Part shown: in pieces, positions 33,001 to 42,848 of the stretch
How the letters are laid out: the number at the start of each line of letters is the position of its first letter
How positions within the stretch are numbered: position 1 is the first letter of the stretch
Assembly (NCBI GenBank): GCA_026413225.1
Contig: CM048572.1
Coordinates: 6,138,001 to 6,202,000 of the forward strand
DNA from: Otis tarda
Taxonomy: Eukaryota > Chordata > Aves > Otidiformes > Otididae
Length of the DNA: 64,000 nucleotides
Direction: 5' to 3'
The notes under the pieces: generated by a model
Told to the model about the DNA's origin: nothing
Databases searched by the model: none
Seen by the model: only the letters and a program-made list of their open reading frames with translations
Position numbers and translations under genes: made by a program

Positions 33001-35918
33001 CAAGAGGAGCTGCACTAGTAAGTGTCCCTCTCCGATCCTGTTCCTTCTTCGTCTGCTTCTTGCTTCTCCTCTTGTCTTTCCCTTCCTGCCCACCCCTCTC
33101 CTTCTCTCACCAGTGATCAATTACTGCAGCTTCGGAAACCACAGCTGCCAGCACGAGTGCGTGAGCATCCCCAACGGGCACTACTGCCGCTGCCGCAGCG
33201 GCTTCACGCTGCAGCCCGACGGCAGGTCCTGCAAGGGTACGTCCCGGCTCGCCAGATACCTTTACGTCCTGCCCGGTTCCCAGACCACCCCGCCTGGACG
33301 GGGATAACCCTGTGCCCTTGGCTTGTCTTCCAGCCACCGACCTCTGCAACGGGGTGGATCACGGCTGCGAGTTCAAGTGCGTGAGCACCGAGGGCTCCTA
33401 CCACTGTGTGTGCCCTGAGGGCCAGCAGCTCCAGGCTGACGGCAAGGCGTGCGGCAGTGAGTACCGGGATGCGGCTTTTGGCGTCCTCCTCCTCTGGGCT
33501 CTGCTCCTGGCGAGGGCTTACCTGAAACTAGGCTGGGGGTTTACGTGGGTCTTTGTCTGATCTGGATTGGAAAGAGGATGGAGAGTGCCCTGGCTGCTGT
33601 GGGGATGGATGCAGGCTTGTGTCCTCAGAGACATGGCCCAGAAGATGCAACAGGAGCTTTGAGGAAAGCTTCAGGGAAAGGGAAGCCTAGGAAAGACTTT
33701 CAGGGAACGCTGGGGTGGCAGGGGAGGTTTTTTGGGCTGAGACCTCTGGGCATGCTTTGCCTTGCTTCCCGGCCTCGCCCCAGCTGCAGGTCCAGGGGGT
33801 CCACGCAGTGCTGAAGCCCAGCAGCTCTGCCCATCCTTGGGCATGTTCACCCCGACGGGGCCCTCGGCCAGGCTGGTCCCTTTTCACCTTCCCCCTGTTC
33901 CCACAGAGTGCGGGGCTGGGCACGTCGACCTGGTGATGGTGATCGATGGCTCCAAGAGCGTCCGGCCCCAAAACTTTGAGCTGGTGAAGCAGTTTGTGAA
34001 TCGCATCGTGGACCTGCTGGAGGTGTCCCCCCACGGAACACGGGTGGGGCTGGTGCAGTACTCCAGCCGCGTCCGCACCGAGTTCCCCCTCAACAAGTAC
34101 CACAGCGCGGACGAGATCAAGAAGGCAGTGATGGAGGTGGAGTACATGGAGAAAGGCACCATGACGGGCCTTGCCCTCAAGCACATGGTGGAGCACAGCT
34201 TCTCCGAGCTGGAAGGTGCCAGGCCTCCCTCCCACAACGTGCCCAGAATCGGGCTCGTCTTCACAGATGGGCGCTCCCAGGACGACATCTCCGAATGGGC
34301 CAGGAGAGCAAAAGAGTCAGGTGTGAGGGGACGGGAAACCCCAAATTGCAGTGCTTTGAGCATCCCAGGATGGTTCCTTGGGATGGCTGGCTCTGGGGGA
34401 GGCTGCAGCATCCAGCTTTGGGGTGCTGCATCGCCTGGGTCCAGGGGCAGATGTCCTCTGCTGTGGATGCAGGGTGCTCTGAGCAGGAGCCTTCATGCAG
34501 CAGCCCACGCCACAGCAGGGGTGCCATGTTCCTGCCAATCCTTCCCAAATTCCTGCCATGCATTTAGGAAGCCTGGGGGAAATCCTGCATCCTCAGCTTT
34601 GCTCCCTCTGGGCTTGGGGCTGCTTGGTGCAAGGTGGCTGGCGCCGTGCTCAGGATCCATCCTTGCTGCGCAGGGATCGTCATGTTCGCTGTGGGCGTCG
34701 GCAAGGCTGTGGAAGAGGAGCTGAGAGCAATCGCCTCCGAGCCGGTGGAGGAGCACTTCTCCTACTCGGCAGACTTCACCACCATGACCCACCTCGTGGA
34801 GAACTTCAAGCTGAACATCTGCCCAGGTGGGTGCCCCCAGCCCTGACCATGCTGGGGGCTGAGCCCCGAGCTGGAGGGAGCCCTTCTCTCCCCACAGGGG
34901 TCGTTTGTGTGTCTGCCACCCTGTGTCTCATGCTCGGGGCCAAGCTGGGCTAGTGTGAGCCTAGGGTGTCTCTGGATCCCATCAGGCTGTTGTGGGTATA
35001 GAGGTGGGTCCTGGGGGCATTTGGAAGAGGAGTAGGTGGAGCTGGGAGGTCTAATGTGAAAGGGATGGCGTATGAGCATCCACTGTGGTACCATTGCATG
35101 GGCAGAGTCTGGGGTCTCACCCTGCCTTGAGCGATGCTGCCCCAGCTCCGAGGGTGGCCCGTCTCCTCATCCAGACCTGCACTTCTCTTGGTGCCGGGTG
35201 GAGGAGGACTATGCTGGGTTATGGTGGGGTTCTCCCTGCCCTGGGAGAGGGCAGTCCTCTTGGGACCCCTGGAGGCTCCCGTGGGTCTGCAGATGTGGTC
35301 AGCGTTCCCCTCTGCCACCCTGGCTTGAAGGCAAAGTGGAGCTCAGCACTGGCTGTCCTCAGCATGCTGTGACCGTGTGCACGGCCGCTCCGTGGGATGT
35401 CTGGGAGGATGCCCGGTGGGATGCCTGGCAGCAAGCTCACTGGGCTCACAAGGATGCAGCCTGGCAAAAAGGAGCGAGGCTGGAAAAAGAGGAGGAAAGA
35501 GGAGAGCCCCCAGGCTCGGGTTCAGTCCCAGACGGCGGGTGTAGGGACAAGGGACTCGTGCTGTGTGGGAGCAGGGGAGAGCCAGGCACCGCGGGGCCGT
35601 GGCTCTGCCCGCACCCAAACCCCTGTGGTCACAGAGGAGGGCAAAGGGGAGACAGAGATCCGCAGCCCGTGCGAGTGCGAGGCGCTGGTGCAGTTCCAGA
35701 CGAACACCGTGGCCATCCTGCAGAGCCTGACCGAGAAACATATCCTTTGGGGTGATGCCAGGGCGGCCTGGGGACAGACCGCACGCAGGGGAGGGAGGGA
35801 TAAGTGGGAGCGAGGAAGATTTTAGGCTCCGGCTCATGCTGTTTCCTTAGCACGTTCACTTGCTCAGATGACGGCCAGACTTGAAGACCTGGAAAAGCAG
35901 ATTGCCAAGAAGAAGTGA
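30018..35918 (+). CDS. MATN4: Matrilin-4
   Basis: Ten coding exons join in frame: 30018-30093, 31119-31688, 32463-32585, 32895-33017, 33114-33236, 33334-33456, 33907-34320, 34674-34826, 35635-35739 and 35860-35918. They give 622 residues, the length I recall for human MATN4. Order: signal peptide (1 to about 20), vWA1 (about 33-215, metal site DSSRS), four EGF modules of 41 residues (about 216-379), vWA2 (about 381-568, DGSKS) and a C-terminal coiled coil (about 570-622) with heptads such as [15 protein letters not shown] Cys pair (PCEC) precedes the coiled coil and would cross-link the trimer. Matrilins are secreted oligomeric adaptors in extracellular matrix. The coiled-coil ending TARLEDLE, the two-vWA/four-EGF layout and the place between RBPJL and a WAP gene favour MATN4 over MATN1-3. 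Two ATGs lie in tandem (30018, 30021), and the first has a fair Kozak context. Confidence 0.96.
31119..31688 (+). other. MATN4: MATN4 exon encoding vWA1
   Basis: One 570-nt exon codes the whole first von Willebrand A domain ([16 protein letters not shown] to FQDKLCG). The MIDAS residues are DSSRS, the later Thr in GTMTGLA and the Asp in IVTDGRPQD. An NAT sequon (GPNATR) is a potential N-glycosylation site. Both ends are in phase 1, so the module could be skipped without shifting the frame. Confidence 0.9.
32463..33456 (+). other. MATN4: MATN4 array of four EGF exons
   Basis: Four exons (32463-32585, 32895-33017, 33114-33236, 33334-33456) are each exactly 123 nt, all phase 1-1, and each codes one six-cysteine EGF module of 41 residues. 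The introns between them are 309, 96 and 97 bp. Uniform length and phase point to tandem exon duplication. Confidence 0.93.
35740..35859 (+). other. MATN4: U12-type AT-AC intron in MATN4
   Basis: The last intron (120 bp) starts ATATCCTTT, the U12-type AT-AC 5' splice site, and ends in AC. A branch-site match TTCCTTAGC lies at 35843-35851, about 10 nt before the 3' end. Splicing joins AAA C to TT GCT CAG and gives [15 protein letters not shown], the expected matrilin heptads. No GT-AG pair here preserves the coiled coil. AT-AC introns at this place are known from matrilin genes (cartilage matrix protein was among the first examples). Confidence 0.93.
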
Positions 35919-36613
35919 TCCTTACGGAGGCTGCAGTGCTCAGAGGGGGCACAGGGACGGACGGTAGCTACGTGGCGTTGTTATTGCTAGGTTATTGTAA
36001 AGCATCAGTGTTTGTTCTTGTATCACAAAATCCCAAGGGGGACGTGGAGTGTATTTAAAAAAAAAAAAAACAAACAGAAAAATACTAAAAAAAAAAAAAA
36101 ACCAAACCAAAAAAGAACTTGAGCAAAAACCCCTGCTGTGAAGCCAAGGGGTTCAGCCTTTGCTGTTGCCTTGTTCCTCTGAACTGGCGGGTGTGGGATG
36201 TCTGTGTGAGCAGGCTGAGATTTGACATGATGGAAGGAGACATGATGTCAACCTTTTCCCAAAGAAGCTGGGATGAACCAGCCCCTGCGCAGCTCCCAAA
36301 GCCCCCAGCACCCACCAAGCTGCTTTGCAAAAGGGAAAAACCTACGGTGATGGCACCCTGAGAGCTTCTGCCGTTCAGCGTCTGCTGCCGAGCCGTGGGG
36401 CAGGGAGAGCCGGGTGCCGCGGGCAGCGCAGGGGGATGCGTGTCCCCCGGCCGGCACCCAGTGTGGTGCCTGGGTGTGCACCCGTGGGGAAAGCGGGCGG
36501 TGGGAATGGGCAGATCCGTTCGTCCTGTTTTTGGTAGAATTGTTTGGGAATCGGTCATTACCTTGTATTTTTTATCACATAGCAAAATGGTAATAATTCT
36601 CTCTATAAATATC

Positions 36614-36615
36614 TA

Positions 36616-36646
<31 letters not shown>

Positions 36647-36649
36647 TTC
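36614..36649. repeat. (TG)n(TA)n microsatellite
   Basis: About a dozen TG units followed by TA units, within the MATN4 3' untranslated region. Confidence 0.9.
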
Positions 36650-36716
36650 ATTTTGAGAGCAGAGTAGTGCTATTTTTTGAACATTTCTTTTTATATAAAG
36701 AAATTTCTGTCCTGAT

Positions 36717-36722
36717 AATAAA
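36717..36722 (+). promoter_or_regulatory. MATN4: MATN4 poly(A) signal
   Basis: AATAAA, the first canonical signal downstream of the MATN4 stop codon. It lies about 800 nt after it. Confidence 0.8.
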
Positions 36723-36740
36723 GACCCTGAAGATTTGTGT

Positions 36741-37514
36741 GATACATACGTCTCCTTTCAGCTGGGCTGCAGAGCCACAGAGGCATCTGTGAGGTCCGAA
36801 AAGGGGCCTCTGACTTTTGCAAAAGCCCCTTGCCCTCAGGCTCTGAAAATCCTTTGGGAAAATCCTTGCTCTACGGGCACCCCAGGATGCTGCAGACCCG
36901 GCCTCAGCTGGAGGGAGCCAGCACGGCACGGGTGCTGGGTCACCATCCCCAGGGTTTGCTTTGGAGCCCCACGTCCCACCCATCAGCTGTGTATCCCACC
37001 CATCAGCCCCATATCCCGTCCACGCACCCCTCCCAGCCCCCGTATCCCTCGGCCCAGCAGCCAGCCCTGGGTGCAGATTAGGAAGGTGCTGGTGGTCACA
37101 AGCCACATCCAGGCTGGATCCTGTTACTACAGAGCACAGTGACCAACAAGCCACGCCAGTGGGCTGGATGCCCAAAACTGGAGTCTGGGACTTCTCTGCT
37201 TTTGTGCAGCTCCCTTAAAAACACACAGTAACTGCAGGGGAAAAAAAAAAAATTAAAAGGAAGCAATTAGCTGAATTTGGGATGTAATAATGGGCTTGAT
37301 TAGAGGAGATAATGGCACGCCCTGAGGGCATCATTAAAGGGAAGTTGTAGACAAAGCGGAGCTGGGCTGACAGTGAGATGGAGAGGCTGGACGAGGGCTG
37401 GCAGCACAGCATGGCCTCGGGGATGGAAAATCATGGATGGGGCGGTGCGGGAGGGGAAGGAAGGAGGTGCAGGGAAGGGCAGCAGGAGCTGGGCACCAGC
37501 CAAGGCGGGATTTT
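36741..37514. other. Intergenic, MATN4 to CR1
   Basis: No gene seen. A small imperfect repeat of CCCACCCATCAGC occurs near 36975-37010. Confidence 0.5.
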
Positions 37515-37850
37515 ATAGAATCACAGAATGGTTTGGGTGGGAAGGGACCTTTAAAGCCCACCCAGTCCAACCCCCCTGCAAGCAGCAGGGACATCTCCAA
37601 CCAGATCAGGTTGCTCAGAGCCCCGTCCAACCTGGCCTGGAATGTTTCCAGGGATGGGGCTTCCACCACCTCTCTGGGCAACCTGGGCCAGTGCTTCACT
37701 ACCCTCAGCATAAAAAAAAAAAATAAAAAATTTATTTCCTGATGTCCAGTCTGAATCTGCTTCCTTCTATTTTAAAACCATTACCCCTTGTCCTGTCACA
37801 ACAGAGTTTCTCCCCATCTTTCCCGTAAGCCCCCTTTAGGTACTGGAAGA
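37515..37850 (-). mobile_element. CR1 retroposon, 5'-truncated
   Basis: The element is in minus orientation. It starts at its 3' end with the TCTGTGATTCTATA signature (minus sense) and runs through the same block found at 1222-1580, with many substitutions. An A-rich run at about 37711-37733 interrupts it. It stops at the tract reading GGTACTGGAAG on the plus strand. No ORF2 coding remains. Confidence 0.93.
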
Positions 37851-40075
37851 AATTTTCAGGAAAGCATCCCTGGGCCAGGCTGCGGGGTCACATCTGGGAG
37901 CAAAGCCATGCCTGCGTGGTCCTGCAGAGCCTCATTAATGGCTTTTCACTAGGTGGCACCAGACACCAGCGCTGATGAGGGTGCGCTGGGCTGGGGACAC
38001 CTCGAGGGTGCTGGGCCTGGCCCCGGGGTGAGCAGGGCATCCTCGGCCGTGAGCTGGGGCTGGATGGCGCCAGGCTGAAAGCATCCCATCGCCTAGCAGG
38101 GGGTTGAGGGCTGCTTGGTGGGGCTGGAGGTGTCTCTTGGGTGCTTTGTGCACCCTGCTAAGGCTGGGGTTTGGCCACGGTTGAGCCCCAAACTGTGTGC
38201 TGCTGGCCTCCAGCCTTGCCATCCCTGCTTAAAACCACAGAGCCCTGGCTGGGAAATCACAGCATGGGCCAGCAGCATCCTCAGCATCGCAGAGCTCAGG
38301 CCTTGCTGCCTGGGGAGGAGGCTCACAAACGGCTTTTTAGGGACGAGAGTATGAGCAGTGTGGGATGGGGACGGCTCTGCGGGACCTGTGGGCAACACGG
38401 GCACTGCAGGTGGTCCTGTGCACAGAAATGCCATGGCCTGGGTTATACGTGGGAACTTGCAATTGACGCAGATTTAAGACTCCCCCACTATGGCCTTGCT
38501 ATAGATAAAGCACCATCAAAAGTCCTTCAGATGGATTTCTTTCCCCTCAGCTGAATCCAAGCCTTCCTCAGTGTTTTCTCCTCTCTCCAAGCACCACCTC
38601 AGCCAGACCCTGGCACCAGCTGGGAGCACAGCACTGTCCTCTCCAGCCCCAGCTGAACACCAAAGGATTGCTTAAAAATTAAACCAATGCTTGCATTTCT
38701 CCTTAAAAGTACTAAATTGTTGGTGCGCAGCCCAGAAAGTCTGTTTGGGTTGGCCAAATACTCTCCTGCTTATTTAATAAATTACTTTACAAAAGAGCTA
38801 AATGCAGCCACACAGTCATTAGGACAACAGAACAATAATTAACAAGTAGCCAGTAAGTTAAGCTCCAGTTGATGTGGCACATGGAGATACGAGAAGGGAA
38901 GTCTGAGCAGGAAGGGGCACGGTGAGCTGCCCGCCGTGCCCTGGATGGGAAGTGGGGCTGCACGGAGTGCGCAGGGGCGATGCCTGGGCTTTTGCTGCCC
39001 CGTTGCGAAATGAGGGGCTGCCCCAGCCTGCCCTTGGCAGGACACCATGCAGGGTGCCCTCCCCTCCCAGGGTATTCCCGGTGCCTTTTTCCAGCACAGC
39101 TCGGGTTCCTGACAGCCCCAGAAATCCCAAGGAAAGGCTCCAGGAACCTGTTACACAAGGCAAGGGGGACATTGACCCATTGGTGGGAAATGGAGTAACT
39201 TCCCATTGCCCAAGAGCACCTAAAGAAAACAGCCTTGCCCGGAAGGGGGGGTACAACCTCCTTGGGAGGGAGGGGTCCATGGAGGCCTGAAGGACAGCGA
39301 GGTCTTTGCCATCTGAGCAAGGATCACAGCCCCCAGTCCCCACAGCCATCAGGAGCTGGGACTCAGTCACACTGTCCTTGTGCTGCATGGACACTTTTGG
39401 CCAATGAGAGGGCTGTATGGAGTGAATTATCCTACCCCTGTGAGGCAAGACACTTTCTTCCAGCACCAACTCGCTTCCTACATGGCAGCAGCCACCCAGA
39501 GAAGATGCTGGGGTTCCGGGGACCCCCACAGAACTTGGGGAAAGGCTCACCCTTAGCTAAGCCAAAGCTGCTGTCCCCATGATAGCTTATACCACCGGCA
39601 GGACAGGATCCAGGAGGGTTTGGGGCTGGAGCAGGTTTCCCTTGGGAAAAGAGCAAAGGATCATCCCTGGGAAGGCACAGGCAGCCCCATGCTCTGGGCT
39701 GTTACTGATCTGGATTTGGTTTGTGGGTCTACAGGGAAGCAGGGTACTGAGGGGAGCCCACGTAACAGACCCTCAGGAGGAAACACAGCGTGGTCACCAT
39801 GGTAGTGTCTCCTGGAGAAGTGTGCCTGCCCACCACCTCCAGCCTGCTTGGGGGATGATGCCCTAGGCCATCTCCCCTTGGCTTCTCTCTCAGCCCCAAG
39901 TGTGGCTGCAGGGGACAGTTATGCAATGGAATATTTACTTTTTGAGCAACTGAACAATCCCATTTGCTTCTTGTGCAAAAGGCGTCCGGAAAATGCAATG
40001 CAACAGCAGAAGAAAAAGGGGAAAAAACATTAGCATGTGTCCAGCCCAGCTCCCCACCCCCATGCTCCCCAGGGG
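37851..40075. other. Intergenic, CR1 to WAP gene
   Basis: No gene recognised. Short overlapping frames carry no motif. An AT-rich patch at about 38750-38870 contains TTATTTAATAAATTAC and AACAATAATTAACAAG and could be a regulatory element. Confidence 0.5.
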
Positions 40076-40081
40076 TTTAAA
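40076..40081 (+). promoter_or_regulatory. TATA-like box of WAP gene
   Basis: TTTAAA lies 57 bp upstream of the ATG at 40133, which puts the transcription start near 40105 and gives a leader of about 30 nt. No CpG island is present, which suits a tissue-restricted gene. Confidence 0.5.
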
Positions 40082-40132
40082 TGTCGGCACCCGCCAGCTC
40101 GGCATGCTCGCAGCTCTCAGGAACACGGCAGC

Positions 40133-40719
40133 ATGAAGTCTGTGGCCGCCCTTCTCCTGGTGGGGATGCTCATCCTCTGGACAGAGCTGCCAACAGGTAT
40201 GAGATGCCCTGGGATGAGGTACAGGGAGGAAAAGCACAGGGGCTGGGAAGGAGCTGTGTTTGCAGGGATTTTCTGGGAGAGGGCAGCATTTGCTGGGGAG
40301 CATTTGCCCAGGACCCCTCAGCTGCAGGCAGCCTGCAGCAAACATCCTCCTCTTGCAGGCAGCACCTGGTCCTGCCCACCCGTCCATATCACCTGCGCGA
40401 TGGCCAACCCACCAAACCGGTGCTACATCGACCGGCAGTGTCCCCGGGGCAAGAAGTGCTGCCAGACCTTCTGTGGGAGGAAATGTGTCTCCCCCCCACC
40501 TTTGCTCCCCGTCACCTACGGTAGGGTCTCAGAAACCCCCCTGTCCTATGCCCACCTCCCCCGGGTAGCAGAGGGGGGCATATGGTGACAGCAGCTTTGG
40601 GCAGAGAGCTGGGTCCAGCTGCCAGAGCCTTCCACTGTCAGGATGGCCAGATACATGGGCTGGGGTTACTCCGAGCACCAGACCCAACCTGTTGCTTTCT
40701 CTCCCTTTTCCCAGTGTGA
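40133..40719 (+). CDS. SLPI/elafin-like single WAP-domain protease inhibitor
   Basis: Three exons (40133-40196, 40359-40520, 40715-40719) join in frame to 76 residues. The third contributes only the last base pair of Val76 and the TGA stop. Residues 1-21 (MKSVAALLLVGMLILWTELPT) form a signal peptide. Residues 27-64 form one complete WAP four-disulfide core with all eight cysteines (27, 34, 43, 49, 55, 56, 60, 64) and the typical CP..KKCC..C...C frame. The loop CAMANPPNRC closely resembles elafin (CAM.NPPNRC), whose scissile bond is Ala-Met, and CVSP after the last cysteine resembles the end of SLPI. Inferred role: secreted, basic inhibitor of elastase-type serine proteases with possible antimicrobial action. 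It lacks the second WAP domain of SLPI and the transglutaminase-substrate prodomain of elafin. Position between MATN4 and KCNS1 matches SLPI/PI3. I cannot choose the exact orthologue name. Confidence 0.93.
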
Positions 40720-40935
40720 GCTCCTGCTCTCAGGACAGACCCAGGGCTTTCTCAGCATCCCTGTGCTACCCTGGGACCAGCCAGATGTTCACACCCCTGC
40801 CAAGGCTTGTCCTGCATCATGCCAGCTCCCAGAAGGATGGGGACAGCCACCAGCCCACCTCAGCTGCAGGACCACCCCGCAGATGGCTGCTGCACGCCGC
40901 CTCCACACCCTCTCCCTCCGCCCCACTGCTGTTCT

Positions 40936-40945
40936 AATAAATAAA
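40936..40945 (+). promoter_or_regulatory. Poly(A) signals of WAP gene
   Basis: Two overlapping AATAAA hexamers (40936 and 40940) lie about 220 nt after the stop codon in the third exon, which would then be almost wholly untranslated. Confidence 0.75.
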
Positions 40946-41468
40946 AACGCTTGTCCCAGGGATGCTGATGATGCACAACTCCTTTCCCCATCTCTTCCTG
41001 CCTCATCTTGGTACATGCTCCCACTGCTGCTTTCACCCCAGGATTTCTGCCTGAGGAAGAGGATGTAAACCACCCAGCTGCACACCTAGAGCGTGGTTAG
41101 GGGCTGGCTCGGGGGAGCAAATCCATCCGGAGGCATACAAATGCTGGAGGGAGAGGGCAATGGGAAGGGCTGGAGCACAATGGGATGCTTTAGGGGACGC
41201 TCCTGGCAGGAGGGGCCCTGGAGAGCAGCGTGTCCCCCCAGCACACCCTGAGATGTGGCTGTGGGAAGGGGGCTGACCCTGCCCGCCCAGGGGTACAGGA
41301 GGCAGAGCCTCCCTGTGCGTACCCCACCTGGGGCACATCTGGAGGGGCTTACATAGACCCCAATCGCAAGCAGTGCTGAGCCTCTCACCAAACCGGAGCA
41401 GGGGGGTGGGGGGGATTCAGCTGAAGAGAACTGCCTGGGAAAGCCTCAAGCCAGTGCACAAAACCCAC

Positions 41469-41571
41469 AGCATTTCCTGAATTTTTGGCCCTAGCATTCA
41501 GTTACAAGAACCTTTGGGTTCTTGTAACTTCTGTCCAGCTAAATGCTGGGGCCAAAAATTCAGGAAATGCT
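41469..41571. repeat. Near-perfect long inverted repeat (hairpin)
   Basis: The left arm 41469-41512 (44 nt) pairs with the right arm 41517-41571 (55 nt) around a 4-nt loop. The outer 23 bp are perfect and the inner 11 bp are perfect. Between them there are two single-base differences (one a possible G:U pair) and an 11-nt segment present only in the right arm. No matching target-site duplication was seen. Confidence 0.95.
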
Positions 41572-42778
41572 TTCTCCTGCGGATGTTTCTCAGTGTGCAC
41601 AGCCTGAGGGACCTGCCCAGCATCCACCCAGTGCCATAGCAGAGCCAGGCATTGCCATCACGCATGGGAGGGGCAGAACATCACCCAGCCTGTGCTGATG
41701 CCCTGCCAACAGTGCCCACCAGCCCCTCACTACACGGAGCCACAGCTGATGCCAGGATTGCGCATCTTCTCACCATTTTCACAATAAGCAGACCCAACTC
41801 AGCCTGGGAGAAGAGCCTGCTCTGTCTGCGTGCACTAGAGAGAGCAGGGAGGAAAATGAGCATTTGGGTGGCTGCTGGGAGAAGGCACTTTGCCTCCATC
41901 TCCTTTGACCTGCAGCTCCCAGCCAGGCAGACCCACAAGCAGCCCAGCTCCCAGCCCCTCGCACCCCCTGCCCAGGATGAGCATCCTGCAGGCACTGCCT
42001 GGAAAGTGCCTGGTACAGGAGCCACTGCTGAAGAAGGGCTGAGCTAACGAACCCCGCTGCCAGGCAGGAGCAAGGCGATCTGGAGAGCAGCCAGATATTT
42101 AAGCCACCCATAAATACAGCAGGATGGAACCTCTGGCTGTGGGATCGACATCTCGCATGGTCCGAGGCAGATACTGGAAGCTCCATGGTCCAGGCTGGGG
42201 AGAGCAGAGTCCTTCCACGGTCACCCCCATGGAGGAACTGGAAGGAGGGAGGGAGGTGAAGACCCAGAAATTGTTCAGTGACTGGGAAGGAAGAAGTCCT
42301 ATGGTGAAGGACCACCTCTCTGCTTAGCTCAGTTAAGGGAGGGCAGAGATAACCAGAGAGCTCGTGCAGTGCCAGGGGAGGCTGGAGATGCCAGGTAATC
42401 CTATGGGGACAGGTAGAGCAAGGGCCGGGAGCTCATCAGCCAAATTCAGTGTAAAATCAGACATCGCTTCTAACCAGTGCGGTGTCCAACCTGGAGAGGA
42501 AAAAAAAAACCCCACAAAAACAAACCTCAGAACTCTGCTACCCTTACACCAAAGCTGCCCCTCTGAGCGGGAAGCGCTGTGCCACACAAGCCGTGGGGTG
42601 ACAGAGCCCCAGTGTTTCCCCGGCTGTGGGCACACGGAGGCAGCCCGGGCTGGCGTGGGGTGGTGGCCGAGAAGCCCGATTACACCTCCTGCCAGTCATT
42701 AGTCACAGACCACAGCCCTCCCGCCTCCATCAAGACCAACTATTATCAGCTATTAAGCAGGCATTTCCATACAGCTGG

Positions 42779-42848
42779 CTAATTTGATAATGCTGCAATT
42801 ATCTTGGTTTGTTAACAAGATTAAATTGCTAATTGGTTTGATTAAATG
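42779..42848. promoter_or_regulatory. AT-rich island with homeodomain-type motifs
   Basis: Within 70 bp there are five TAAT or ATTA cores, TTTGTTAACAAG (forkhead- or HNF1-like), and CTAATTGG. The surrounding DNA is GC-rich, so the composition is out of place. Enhancer function is inferred only. Confidence 0.3.

Larger units (their letters stand above)
35919..36740 (+). other. MATN4: MATN4 3' untranslated region
   Basis: The untranslated region begins after the TGA at 35916-35918. It holds two A-rich runs (about 36056-36070 and 36086-36101), a (TG)n(TA)n microsatellite at 36614-36649, and the poly(A) signal AATAAA at 36717-36722. Cleavage is expected near 36740. Confidence 0.8.
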
